Shown piece after piece: positions 45,585 to 53,723 of a stretch of 64,000 nucleotides of DNA; the stretch's first letter is position 1, and the number at the start of each line of letters is the position of its first letter. The notes beneath the pieces are model-generated. The model did not search any database. It saw only the letters and a list, made by a program, of their open reading frames with translations, and had not been told where the DNA came from. The position numbers and the translations under genes are program-made. The stretch comes from Zeimonas sp050187175 (GTDB taxonomy: Bacteria > Pseudomonadota > Gammaproteobacteria > Burkholderiales > Burkholderiaceae_E): contig JBFWXS010000025.1 in NCBI GenBank assembly GCA_050187175.1, positions 1 to 64,000 of the forward strand, written 5' to 3'.

Positions 45585-45711
45585 GCTCGTACCCCTGCAC
45601 GGCAAAGACGTGCCAGGCATGGGTCAGCTCCGACATCCACAGGCCGGTCGGCTGCGATGGATCTTCGTAGTGAGCGACGTTGGTGACGACGTGAAGAATT
45701 CGGCGACTCAT
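45585..45711 (-). repeat. exact second copy of the DJ-1/PfpI 5' end (127 bp)
   Basis: Bases 45585-45711 repeat 45358-45484 exactly and end at the same ATG. Read after the gap, this copy carries the real promoter and ribosome site (AGGTGAG before the ATG at 45711). The most economical reading is that two contigs overlap by 127 bp and that the gene is continuous once 227 bp (gap plus one copy) are removed. Confidence 0.9.
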
Positions 45712-45735
45712 ATTCTCACCTGGTATTTCAGCTCG

Positions 45736-45766
45736 ACTCTAAGCTTGAATGCAACTTCAAGGTCAA
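45736..45766 (-). promoter_or_regulatory. MerR-type promoter of the DJ-1/PfpI gene, 19-bp spacer
   Basis: On the minus strand, TTGACC (-35) and TAGAGT (-10) are separated by 19 bp, the overlong spacer typical of MerR-activated promoters. The spacer is filled by the dyad TTGAA-N6-TTCAAG. The -35 box overlaps the merR stop codon, and the predicted start point is about 18 nt before the DJ-1 ATG. Confidence 0.8.
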
Positions 45767-46104
45767 GTGATTCGAGATCGCCCGAGCTCGATCAGCTGCG
45801 CTCTGCTTTGCGCAAGCTGAGCCTGCAAGGCCTCGATGTCCTGGACCTTGTGCCGCAGCGTATCGAGCAGGGCGCCACGCTCCCACTGCGACAGATCGCT
45901 GGGCAGCAGCGCGCGCAGCTCGTCCAGGCTGAAGCCCGCACGCTGCCCGGCTACGACCAGCTTGAGCGTCAGGACTGCGTCGGCGGGATAGCTGCGGTAG
46001 CCGTTGGCCTGGCGCTCGACCGTCTTGAGCAGGCCGATGCGCTCGTAGAAGCGGATGCGCGACGGCGCCAGGCCGGTGCGTTGAGCAAGCTCTCCGATCT
46101 TCAT
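45763..46104 (-). CDS. MerR-family regulator
   Basis: A 113-residue MerR-type regulator with an N-terminal winged helix (MKIGELAQRTGLAPSRIRFY, then YERIGLL and NGYRSYP) and a C-terminal coiled-coil dimer helix (about 78-112). No effector-binding cysteines are present, so this is not a metal or SoxR sensor; the signal is unknown. It sits between its two likely targets: the same-strand DJ-1/PfpI gene and the divergent NmrA-like gene, both of which have a promoter with a 19-bp spacer and a shared dyad. Start taken as ATG 46104; a GTG two codons upstream is possible. Confidence 0.85.
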   Translation of the reverse strand: MKIGELAQRTGLAPSRIRFYERIGLLKTVERQANGYRSYPADAVLTLKLVVAGQRAGFSLDELRALLPSDLSQWERGALLDTLRHKVQDIEALQAQLAQSRAQLIELGRSRIT

Positions 46105-46133
46105 GTTCACGATGCTCCGAGTGGATGCAGAGT

Positions 46134-46164
46134 TTGACATTGAACTTGACTTCAAGGTTAATCT
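46134..46164 (+). promoter_or_regulatory. MerR-type promoter of the NmrA-like gene, 19-bp spacer
   Basis: TTGACA (46134-46139) and TAATCT (46159-46164) are separated by 19 bp and enclose TTGAA-N6-TTCAA, the same dyad and spacing as in the DJ-1/PfpI promoter. The -35 box is consensus. It stands between merR and the start of the divergent gene at 46208. Confidence 0.82.
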
Positions 46165-46207
46165 CCGGCCGACAAGCACGAGGTGCGATTCCACCAGGGC
46201 GAACGGA

Positions 46208-47026
46208 ATGCAGACGATACTGGGGGCGAACGGCCAGATCGCCACGGAGTTGGCGCGGGAGTTGCGGCGCAAGCACACCAGCGATGTGCGGCTGGTGAGC
46301 CGCAATCCCCGCAAGGTCAACGACACCGACAGTCTGGTGCCGGCCAATCTCCTTGACGCGCGGCAGATCACCCAGGCCGTCAAGGGCAGCAACATCGTCT
46401 ATTTCACCGCTGGCCTGCCGCCCGATACGCAGCTGTGGGAAGAGCAGCTTCCCCTGATGCTGAAGAACGCCCTGGATGCGTGCCGTGCGGCGGGTGCCTG
46501 CTTCGCCTACTTCGATAACACCTACATGTATCCGCAGGATGCTCGGCTTCAGACGGAGGCGACGCCTTTCGAGCCGGCTGGACGCAAGAGCAAGGTGCGC
46601 GCGACGATGGCCTCCATGGTACTGGAGGAGATGGCGAGAGGGGATATTCCCGTTCTCATCGGTCGGGCCCCCGAGTTCTATGGCCCAGGGAACACGCAGA
46701 ACTTCACGAACGCGCTGATCATCGAGAAGCTGAAGGCCGGAAAGAGGCCTCTCGTGCCGGTGCGCGACGACACGCGAAGAACGCTGATCTGGACACCCGA
46801 CGCGAGCCGCGCACTGGCGGCCCTTGGCAATGCGCCGGATGCGTTCGGGCAGACCTGGCATCTGCCGTGCTGCGACGACCGGCCCACGTACCAGCAGTTC
46901 GTCGCCATGGCCAGTGAAGTCTTCGGAAGAGAAGCTTCCTATACGGTCATAGGAAAATGGACGCTGACAGCCGCCGGCCTCTTCTCCAGGCGGGTGCGCG
47001 AGATCAGGGAGCTGCTGCCCCGATAG
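46208..47026 (+). CDS. NmrA-like NAD(P)-binding oxidoreductase
   Basis: A 272-residue atypical short-chain dehydrogenase or isomerase-like protein. The nucleotide-binding motif is TILGANGQIATELA at the very start; a YFDNTYMYP segment lies near 104-112, and the canonical YxxxK pair is not evident, which is common in NmrA-like proteins that sense or bind NAD(P). The ATG at 46208 is used because an in-frame ATG at 46103 precedes the promoter. Predicted to be switched on by the MerR protein in response to an unknown, perhaps electrophile or redox, signal. Confidence 0.78.
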   Translation: MQTILGANGQIATELARELRRKHTSDVRLVSRNPRKVNDTDSLVPANLLDARQITQAVKGSNIVYFTAGLPPDTQLWEEQLPLMLKNALDACRAAGACFAYFDNTYMYPQDARLQTEATPFEPAGRKSKVRATMASMVLEEMARGDIPVLIGRAPEFYGPGNTQNFTNALIIEKLKAGKRPLVPVRDDTRRTLIWTPDASRALAALGNAPDAFGQTWHLPCCDDRPTYQQFVAMASEVFGREASYTVIGKWTLTAAGLFSRRVREIRELLPR

Positions 47027-47099
47027 GAGCAGGACAATCTGTTCGATTCCGCGAAATTCAAGCGACGATTTCCTGACTTCGAGGTGCAGACCCTCGCGT

Positions 47100-48494
47100 C
47101 TACCTGAACCAGGCCCCCGACCGCACCGCCACGAACAGCGTCATGCCGAATGCGACCAGCGCGATGCCTAGCGCGACGAACAAGGCCTGGATCGGCGCAC
47201 CCAGGCGCAATGCGAGCCAGCCGCCCCCCAGCCCGATGGCGAGACGCAGCACGCCGGCCGCCAAAGGCCAGAACAGGCGGCCGGCTCCCTGTGAAGCGAA
47301 GTAGAGTGCCATGCCGAGTCCGAAGAAGCCGAAGCACGGACCGACGATGCGCAGATAGGCGCTGCCGGCGGCGACCATGCCGGGATCGTCGCTGAACAGC
47401 AGCAGCCAATGCTGAGGCCAGATCGCGACGGCGACGCCTATGGTCTCGGTGGCGGCGAAGGCGAGCGCGCCGCCGGTCAGTGCGATGCGCAGCGCACGCG
47501 CTTGATGTCCCGCGCCCACGTTTGCGCCGACCAGCGCGACCAGCGGCGCTCCGACGCCGAAGACCAGCGGGATCAGCAGATACTCGATGCGGGCGCCCGT
47601 ACCGAAGCCGGCGACGCCGGCCACGCCTGCGCTCGCCGCCACGAGTGCCGTGGCACCGGCGATGACGAGGTTGGTCTGGATCGAGTTCAGCGATGAGATC
47701 GCTCCCACGCGCAGGATGCCCTGCGACGAGAGCCAGCGCAGCGGCACGCGGCGAAGGCGTATCGTGCTGCGGCCGCTCAGCACGTACCAGGCCAGCGCCG
47801 CGACCCCGCCGGCATAGAAGATCACCAGGGCTACACCGCCGCCGGCGATGCCCAGCGCCGGCAGCGGGCCGTAGCCGAAGATCAGCAGTGGCGACAGAGG
47901 TATCAGCAGCACGACGCCGATACAGGTCACGAGCGCCGGCACCAGCATGTTGCCGGTCCCGCGCAGTACGCTGGCCAGCGCATTCATGATCCACAGCAGC
48001 ACATTGCCGGCGAACACGATGTTCGAGTAGCTCAGCGCGGCTTGCAGCGCCGCGCCGTCGCCGCCGAGCAGCCGATAGATCGGTTCGCCGAAAACGAGGA
48101 AGATCGCGGAGAAGCCCAGTCCGAGGACGGCATTGATGAGCAGCGCGTGCAGCACCAGCGTGTCGGCCTCGTCGCGCCGTCCGGCGCCCAGCGCCCGCGC
48201 GACCGCCGACGAGATGCCGCCGCCCATGGCGCCGCCGGAGATCATCTGCATCAGCATGACGGCAGGAAAGACCAGCGCCATGCCGGCCAGCGCATCGGTG
48301 CCGAGCCGGGCGATCCACCAGGTCTCGATCAGACCGGTCGACGCCTGTGCCACCATGATCAGCACGTTCGGCCATGCCATGCCGAGCAGCAGCGGAACGA
48401 TGGGCGCTTGCAGCAACTGCCGCGTGCGCGGATCGACGGCAGGCCGCGGCGAGGCGGGCGCCGTGCCGGTGGGCGCCGCGCTGGCAGCCGTCAT
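47100..48494 (-). CDS. MATE-family multidrug efflux transporter
   Basis: A 464-residue inner-membrane antiporter that exports drugs or other cations using sodium or protons. Twelve hydrophobic helices are predicted; the typical N-terminal half includes LLLGMAWPNVLIMVAQASTG and ETWWIARLGTDALAGMALV, and the second half repeats the pattern. A 25-residue Pro/Ala-rich tail precedes the first helix. The start overlaps the stop of the HxlR gene (ATGA), so regulator and pump are made from one message. Substrates cannot be predicted. Confidence 0.9.
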   Translation of the reverse strand: MTAASAAPTGTAPASPRPAVDPRTRQLLQAPIVPLLLGMAWPNVLIMVAQASTGLIETWWIARLGTDALAGMALVFPAVMLMQMISGGAMGGGISSAVARALGAGRRDEADTLVLHALLINAVLGLGFSAIFLVFGEPIYRLLGGDGAALQAALSYSNIVFAGNVLLWIMNALASVLRGTGNMLVPALVTCIGVVLLIPLSPLLIFGYGPLPALGIAGGGVALVIFYAGGVAALAWYVLSGRSTIRLRRVPLRWLSSQGILRVGAISSLNSIQTNLVIAGATALVAASAGVAGVAGFGTGARIEYLLIPLVFGVGAPLVALVGANVGAGHQARALRIALTGGALAFAATETIGVAVAIWPQHWLLLFSDDPGMVAAGSAYLRIVGPCFGFFGLGMALYFASQGAGRLFWPLAAGVLRLAIGLGGGWLALRLGAPIQALFVALGIALVAFGMTLFVAVRSGAWFR

Positions 48495-48994
48495 GACCGG
48501 GGTGCGCGCGTTGCGCCGGGGCGGGCGTAGCGGCTGCGCGTCCGCTCGTCGGCGGCGGGGCCCGGCGCTTTGCGGAAGACCGGATCGGTGAGCGGCCGGC
48601 CGCTTACTCGATCGATCAGCAGCGGCTCCGCCTCGCGACCGGTGCGGGTGTCGATCAGGACGACGCTCCTGCCTTCCGGAGCGAAGTGCGTATTGCCCCA
48701 GGCCATCAGCGCGATCAGGACCGGCTGGAAGTCGCGGCCGCGCTCCGTGAGCACGTATTCGTCGCGCGGCGGATGCTCGCTGTAGCGGCGCTTCGCCAGC
48801 AGGCCGGCATCGACCAGCGCCTTCAGCCGTCGTGTGAGCATCGCCGGCGTGATGTCGAGGTTCTTCTGGAACTCATCGAAGCGCCGCAGCCCGTTGAAGG
48901 CATCGCGCAGGATCAGCATGCTCCACCATTCGCCAACGCGGTCGAGGCCGCGGGCGATCGGGCACTGCATGTTGCCGAAGCTCTTGTGCTTCAT
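48491..48994 (-). CDS. HxlR-family transcriptional regulator
   Basis: A winged-helix regulator of 167 residues. The N-terminal MQCPIARGLDRVGEWWSMLI is the family hallmark, including Cys11, a residue that serves as a thiol sensor in relatives such as YodB and HypR. The recognition helix region is ITPAMLTRRLKALVDAGLL. The C-terminal 45 residues extend beyond the normal length of about 110-130. Start taken as ATG 48994; an ATG ten codons earlier is possible, and neither has a clear ribosome site. Probably controls its own operon with the MATE pump through the two dyads just upstream. Confidence 0.85.
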   Translation of the reverse strand: MKHKSFGNMQCPIARGLDRVGEWWSMLILRDAFNGLRRFDEFQKNLDITPAMLTRRLKALVDAGLLAKRRYSEHPPRDEYVLTERGRDFQPVLIALMAWGNTHFAPEGRSVVLIDTRTGREAEPLLIDRVSGRPLTDPVFRKAPGPAADERTRSRYARPGATRAPRS

Positions 48995-49068
48995 TGCCGG
49001 AGGAGGTTTCGACCTACGCCGCATCGCCGGCGGGAGAGGGCGGCGAGCGGCGCGTGGCCATTCGAGGT

Positions 49069-49101
49069 ACTATCGAGTATAGTGACTATCATAATGATAG
49101 T
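49069..49101. promoter_or_regulatory. two adjacent ACTAT/ATAGT dyads, likely HxlR operators
   Basis: ACTAT-CGAGT-ATAGT (49069-49083) and the 17-bp perfect palindrome ACTATCATAATGATAGT (49085-49101) stand side by side in an AT-rich island between hxlR and the divergent MaoC-like gene. Shared half-sites suggest cooperative binding of a dimeric regulator. Confidence 0.7.
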
Positions 49102-49209
49102 TATGGCCCGCGTCAACGCGTCAATGCATCAAACGACGCGCGCCCGTTTACCCGTGTTCAACTACCCGCCTCAGACGCGGATACCCGGCAACCCTTCGAC
49201 GAGGTGACC

Positions 49210-49683
49210 ATGAGCGACGCCCAGCGGCCGTCTTCGGGAACGATCTTCTATCTGGACGACCTGCAAGTCGGCCTGCGCTTCAGCAGCCCGGTCTATGAAG
49301 TGACCGAGGCGGAGATCAAGGCGTTCGCCGGACAGTACGATCCGCAGCCCTTCCATCTGGACGATGCCGCCGCACGCGGGACGCTGTTCCAGGGCCTGGC
49401 GGCCAGCGGCTGGCACACGGCGGCGATCACGATGAGACTTCTCGTCGGCGGCGGAGCGCCGATCGCGGGCGGCATCATCGGTGTCGGCGGCGAGATCGAA
49501 TGGCCGCGTCCGACGCGTCCCGGCGACCTCCTGCGCGTGGACACCGAGGTGATCGAGATCGTGCCGTCGCGCTCGAAGCCGCACCAGGGGCTGGTCAGGC
49601 TGCGCTCCGAGACGAAGAATCAGCACGGCGAGCTGGCGCAGCGCTTCACGGCCAAGCTGATCGTGCCGCGTCGCGGAAGCTGA
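49210..49683 (+). CDS. MaoC-like hot-dog-fold hydratase
   Basis: A 157-residue protein of the MaoC dehydratase family, which hydrates 2-enoyl-CoA or related thioesters. The hydratase-2 motif is present as AGQYDPQPFHLDDAAAR (about 39-55), with Asp and His in the catalytic positions, and the ASGWHTAAITMRL helix follows. A single hot-dog domain, so active as a dimer. The start follows GAGGTGACC. It is divergent from the HxlR-MATE pair, with the operators between. Substrate unknown; a role in the regulon of HxlR is possible. Confidence 0.82.
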   Translation: MSDAQRPSSGTIFYLDDLQVGLRFSSPVYEVTEAEIKAFAGQYDPQPFHLDDAAARGTLFQGLAASGWHTAAITMRLLVGGGAPIAGGIIGVGGEIEWPRPTRPGDLLRVDTEVIEIVPSRSKPHQGLVRLRSETKNQHGELAQRFTAKLIVPRRGS

Positions 49684-49706
49684 CGCGGAGGCAGCAGGGC
49701 TGATGC

Positions 49707-50510
49707 TCAGGCCGGCCGTGGCTGCCGCCGCGCCGACACCAGCCCGGCGGTGACCACCGCCACGCTGCCCAGTACCAGCAGCGTGCTGACAGTGGCGACG
49801 GTGGGATCGATCTCGTCGCGCAGCGAACCGAACATCACCTTGGTGATCGTCGCATTGTCGCCGGCCGCGATGAACAGCGACACCACTACCTCGTCCAGCG
49901 AAGTGACGAATGCGAACAGCGCGCCCGACAGCACGCTGGCGCGGATCTGCGGCAGCGTGACTGTGAGGAAGGCGCGCAGTCGCGTGCAGCCCATGCTGCG
50001 GGCGACCAGTTCCTGGCTGGCGTCGAACGAGCGCAGGCCGGCCAGCACCGTGACGACGACGAAGGGCAGCGCCAGCATGGTGTGGGCCAGCACGATGCCG
50101 AAGAAGTTGCCCAGGATCTCCATCCGCACGAAGACGTAGAAGATGCCGATCGCCAGGATGATGTGCGGCACCATCAGCGGCAGCAGCAGCAGCGTCTGCA
50201 TCTGCCGCAGCACGGCGCTGCGGCCGTGGTGGATGCCGTAGGCGGCGGCCGTGCCCAGCGGCGTGGCCAGCAGCACGGTGCAGCCGGCGATCTTCAGGCT
50301 GGTGAGCAGCGCGCCGTACCACTCCAGTGCGCTGAAGAAGCGCTCGTACCAGCGCAGCGACCAGCCGCGCGGCGGGAAATCGAGCATGCGGGAATCAGAG
50401 AAGGACATCGGCACCACGATCAGCACCGGCAGCACGAGGAACAGTACGACGAGCGCGGCCAGCGCGTAGAGCCACAGGCGGCGGCGGTGAGGGATCAGCG
50501 TCTGTTGCAT
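49707..50510 (-). CDS. ABC transporter permease, PotC-like
   Basis: A 267-residue permease of the spermidine/putrescine class with six hydrophobic helices. The ATPase-contact EAA loop is visible in ELVARSMGCTRLRAFLTVTL (about 165-184). A short Arg-rich N-terminus is followed by the first helix near 15-35. It is the last gene of a transporter read leftward: receptor, ATPase, a Rieske enzyme, permease B, permease C. PotC-type systems carry polyamines, but relatives move many cations and aromatic acids, so the substrate is open. Confidence 0.85.
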   Translation of the reverse strand: MQQTLIPHRRRLWLYALAALVVLFLVLPVLIVVPMSFSDSRMLDFPPRGWSLRWYERFFSALEWYGALLTSLKIAGCTVLLATPLGTAAAYGIHHGRSAVLRQMQTLLLLPLMVPHIILAIGIFYVFVRMEILGNFFGIVLAHTMLALPFVVVTVLAGLRSFDASQELVARSMGCTRLRAFLTVTLPQIRASVLSGALFAFVTSLDEVVVSLFIAAGDNATITKVMFGSLRDEIDPTVATVSTLLVLGSVAVVTAGLVSARRQPRPA

Positions 50511-50551
50511 GGCGGGGCGCGTGGTGCGTCAGCGGTCGTCTGAAGCCAGGT

Positions 50552-51511
50552 TCATTTCTGGAACAGCCGTTCGACAGGCATATAGCGTCCGGCGACGGCG
50601 AAGATCGCCAGCACGACGACGACGAAGAAGGTGGCCACGGCGCTCGCCGAGCCCCAGTTCATGCTGCTGGTCACTTCGTGCTCGATGAGGATGGACATGA
50701 CCACCGTTCGTCCGCCGCCTAGCAGTGCCGGCGTGATGTAGAAGCCCAGGCTGAGCACGAAGACCAGCACGCAGCCGGCGAACAGACCCGGCAGCGTCTG
50801 CGGGAAGGTCACGTGCCAGAACGTGTAGACCGGTGTCGCGCCCATTGCAGCCGACGCGCGTGCGTGGTCGGGGTCGACCTTCTGCAGCGCGGCGTACAGC
50901 GGAAACACCATGAACGGCAGCATGATGTGAACCATGCCGACTAGCGCGCCGGTGGCGTTGTGCATCATCGGCAGCGGGCTGTCTATCAGTCCCCATTTGA
51001 GCAGCAGCGAATTGACGATGCCTCGGTTCTGCAGCAGCACCATCCACGCATAGGTGCGCACCAGCACGCTGGTCCAGAACGGCAGCGCCACCAGCGCCAT
51101 CATCACGGTGACCGCGGCGCGCGGCATCAGAGTCATCGCGTACGCCAGCAGATAGCCGGCCACTGCGCAGACCGCGGTGGTGGCGGCCGCCATCCACAAG
51201 GTAAGGTTGAAGGCGCGCAGATAGGAGGCGTCGCCGAACAGCCGTGCGTAGTGCGCCATCGTGAACCCGCCGTCGGCGCCGGTGAACGACAGCAGCACCA
51301 GCCACAGCATGGGCAGCATCAGCAGCACGCCGACGACCAGCGCCGACGGCATCGTATTGAACAGCATCCAGCGCTGCTCAGCGGCGGCGACCTCATCGCG
51401 GCGCTGCGGCGCGGGCCGGCCGGCACGGGGCGCCGGTCGCGTGGCCTGCGGGGCCGGTCGTGTGCCGTGCGGCGCGACCTGCGCCGGCGCCTGGGCGGAA
51501 ATGGAGCTCAT
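50552..51511 (-). CDS. ABC transporter permease, PotB-like
   Basis: A 319-residue permease, partner of the PotC-like subunit 41 bp downstream. A Pro/Ala/Arg-rich tail of about 45 residues precedes six hydrophobic helices; the EAA loop lies in HARASAAMGATPVYTFWHVT (about 223-242). The long proline-rich N-terminus is unusual but low complexity. Forms the membrane channel together with the PotC-like protein. Confidence 0.85.
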   Translation of the reverse strand: MSSISAQAPAQVAPHGTRPAPQATRPAPRAGRPAPQRRDEVAAAEQRWMLFNTMPSALVVGVLLMLPMLWLVLLSFTGADGGFTMAHYARLFGDASYLRAFNLTLWMAAATTAVCAVAGYLLAYAMTLMPRAAVTVMMALVALPFWTSVLVRTYAWMVLLQNRGIVNSLLLKWGLIDSPLPMMHNATGALVGMVHIMLPFMVFPLYAALQKVDPDHARASAAMGATPVYTFWHVTFPQTLPGLFAGCVLVFVLSLGFYITPALLGGGRTVVMSILIEHEVTSSMNWGSASAVATFFVVVVLAIFAVAGRYMPVERLFQK

Positions 51512-51529
51512 TGCGGGCCTGCCTCGGCC

Positions 51530-52537
51530 TCAGTTGATGAACGGCGCCGACGGATGCGCGCGCGGATAGCTGCGCAGATAGCGCAGGAAACGACCCAGCG
51601 TGACGTCGGCCTTGGTCAGCAGGCCTTGCCGATAGTGGATCGTATCGAGGATGTCCTTGTCCTCGCCGACCGTGCGGCGGCTGATGCGCAGCACGTCCTG
51701 TAGCTGCGCGGCTGCGTCGGGCCCGGCGCGGACCAGGCTGCAGCTGAACACTTCGTGGTGGCCCGGACGCGGCAGGCTGAAGCCGGTGACGTTGCAGCGC
51801 CAGTAGCCGTCATACATGCCCCAGCGATAGAACACGCTGGTGCCGAGGATGCCCGCCGTATTCGCGATCGGTACGCCGCCCTGATGCGTGCCGGTATAGC
51901 TGAACTCCATACCGAACTCGTGCCACTTGACCAGATCATGCGGATCGTCGGCATCGAAGACGATCTTGTGCACGGCCTTCAGATGCTGCATGTCGGGCGT
52001 ATTGGCTGCGAAGACCCAAGGGTCGCAGCGCAGTTCCTGGCCCATCCGGTAGGCGCCGAAATGCAGCTCCTCGTCGGGGTAGGGAAGCTGCGGAAGATCG
52101 AACAGCGGCGCTTCGCCGTTGAACACCCAGATGATGCCGAAGCGCTCGCGCGTGGGAAATGTGAACAGGCAGGCGCCGCGCGGCGGCGGATCGCCCACAC
52201 CGGTCTTGACGCAGACGCCGTCGAAGTCGTACTCCCAATGGTGGAAAGCGCACTGGACGTGCCCGTCGACCACCTTGCCGACCGACAGATCGGCGCCCAG
52301 ATGCGGGCAGTAGGCGCTCATCGCCTGCGGCCTGCCGTCGGGGCCGCGGAACACGACGATCTTGCCGTCGAGGAAGGGCAGTCCCATCACCTGTCCGGAC
52401 GCCAGCTCGGCGGCCAGCGCCACGGGGAACCACGACTGGGTGAACACGCCGTTCTCGCCTTCGGCCGGTACCAGGACCGGTCGCGGCGGCAGCGGCCGGT
52501 CGCGGCGGGCGGCGGGCGGATGCGTAGTGCTTTCCAT
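51530..52537 (-). CDS. Rieske non-heme iron oxygenase, alpha-subunit type (copy 1)
   Basis: A 335-residue ring-hydroxylating or demethylating oxygenase. The Rieske cluster ligands are Cys77/His79 and Cys96/His99 (CPHLG, CAFHH). The mononuclear iron is held by His185 and His190 in NTPDMQHLKAVH, with Asp182 the bridging residue and a distal acid near 292-295 (GEDKDIL). It inserts one or two oxygen atoms into an unknown substrate and needs a reductase that is not encoded nearby. It lies inside the transporter operon, between the permease and ATPase genes, so the imported solute may be the substrate. A paralogue is encoded at 54903. Confidence 0.88.
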   Translation of the reverse strand: MESTTHPPAARRDRPLPPRPVLVPAEGENGVFTQSWFPVALAAELASGQVMGLPFLDGKIVVFRGPDGRPQAMSAYCPHLGADLSVGKVVDGHVQCAFHHWEYDFDGVCVKTGVGDPPPRGACLFTFPTRERFGIIWVFNGEAPLFDLPQLPYPDEELHFGAYRMGQELRCDPWVFAANTPDMQHLKAVHKIVFDADDPHDLVKWHEFGMEFSYTGTHQGGVPIANTAGILGTSVFYRWGMYDGYWRCNVTGFSLPRPGHHEVFSCSLVRAGPDAAAQLQDVLRISRRTVGEDKDILDTIHYRQGLLTKADVTLGRFLRYLRSYPRAHPSAPFIN

Positions 52538-52563
52538 GCGGGCTTCCTTGGCGGGGCAGAGCG

Positions 52564-53709
52564 CTAGTCGGGGACGACGATGGTGGATTCCGGCGACAGG
52601 CCCAGCTCGACGCGCTGGCCGGCGCTCAGTCCCCGGCCCTCGGCGCTGCCGCGCAGCGGCTTGCGGATCGAGACGCTGCGCTCGCCGGCGATGCTGGCCA
52701 GGATCAGCAGACTGTCGCCCTGGTAGATGACTTCGGTCAGCGTCGCCGGGATGCGGTTCAGTGCACCGTCCTCCGCGGCATACTCGCCGGGCAGCAGCAG
52801 GCGTTCGGCGCGCAGCGCGACGTGCAGCGACTCTCCGGCGGGCAGCGCGGCGGCCACCGACAGTACGCTGCCGTCGCCCAGGCGCACGCGATGCTCGGAC
52901 ACCGGCGACGCGGGCAGCAGCGTGGTCTCGCCGATGAAGCCCGCGACGAAGCGGCTGGCGGGCTGTTCGTAGACCCGCGCTGCGGTATCGCACTGCTCGA
53001 TGCGGCCCTGGTTCATCACCGCCACGCGATGGCTCATCGTCAGCGCCTCGCGCTGATCATGCGTCACGTAGATCGTCGTGGCGCCGATGCGCTCGTGCAG
53101 GTGGCGGATCTCGACTTGCATCTGCTCGCGAAGATTCTTGTCCAGCGCGGACAGCGGCTCGTCCATCAGCACGATGCGCGGCGAGAAGACGACGGCGCGT
53201 GCCAGTGCGACCCGCTGCCGCTGGCCGCCCGACAGCGCCGAGATGCTGCGCTCGCCGAGCTGCGACAGCTGCACCAGATCGAGCGCTTCGTTGACGCGCC
53301 GTTCGATCTCCGACCGGCCGAGCTTGCGCACCCGCAGCGGGAAGGCGATGTTCTCGAACACCGACTTGTGCGGGAACAGCGCATAGTTCTGGAACACCAT
53401 TCCGAGGCCGCGCTGATGCACCGGCCGCGCGGTGACCTCGTCGCTGCCGAAGAACAGCGTGCCGGCATCCGGCCGGACGAAGCCGGCCACGATGTTCAGC
53501 AGCGTGGTCTTGCCCGAGCCGGACGGTCCCAGCAGCGTCAGGAACTCGCCGGGCTGCACGTCGAGCGAGACGTCGTCGAGCGCGACGAAGCTGCCGTAGG
53601 TCTTGCGCAGCCGCTCGGCGCGGATGCCGAGCGAGCCGCCCTGCAGCCCGCGGGCAGCCGTCGCGGCCGGATTGGGCAGCGTCCCGACGGTCATGGCGGA
53701 CACGTTCAT
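52564..53709 (-). CDS. ABC transporter ATPase, PotA-like
   Basis: A 381-residue ATPase. Walker A GPSGSGKTT, Q-loop VFQNYALFPHKSVFEN, signature LSGGQRQRVALARA, Walker B IVLMDEPLSALDK and H-loop VTHDQREA are canonical. A C-terminal TOBE-type regulatory domain extends from about 270. The first 30 residues form an Ala/Gly-rich extension. Starts at ATG 53709, 14 bp after the receptor gene, and drives the PotB/PotC-like channel. Confidence 0.92.
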   Translation of the reverse strand: MNVSAMTVGTLPNPAATAARGLQGGSLGIRAERLRKTYGSFVALDDVSLDVQPGEFLTLLGPSGSGKTTLLNIVAGFVRPDAGTLFFGSDEVTARPVHQRGLGMVFQNYALFPHKSVFENIAFPLRVRKLGRSEIERRVNEALDLVQLSQLGERSISALSGGQRQRVALARAVVFSPRIVLMDEPLSALDKNLREQMQVEIRHLHERIGATTIYVTHDQREALTMSHRVAVMNQGRIEQCDTAARVYEQPASRFVAGFIGETTLLPASPVSEHRVRLGDGSVLSVAAALPAGESLHVALRAERLLLPGEYAAEDGALNRIPATLTEVIYQGDSLLILASIAGERSVSIRKPLRGSAEGRGLSAGQRVELGLSPESTIVVPD

Positions 53710-53723
53710 GGCCGCGGCGTCCC

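Noticed and set aside
46103..46207. Upstream start of the NmrA-like gene
   Set aside because: That ATG lies before the MerR-type promoter (46134-46164), so it cannot be in the transcript; the fold begins at 46208.
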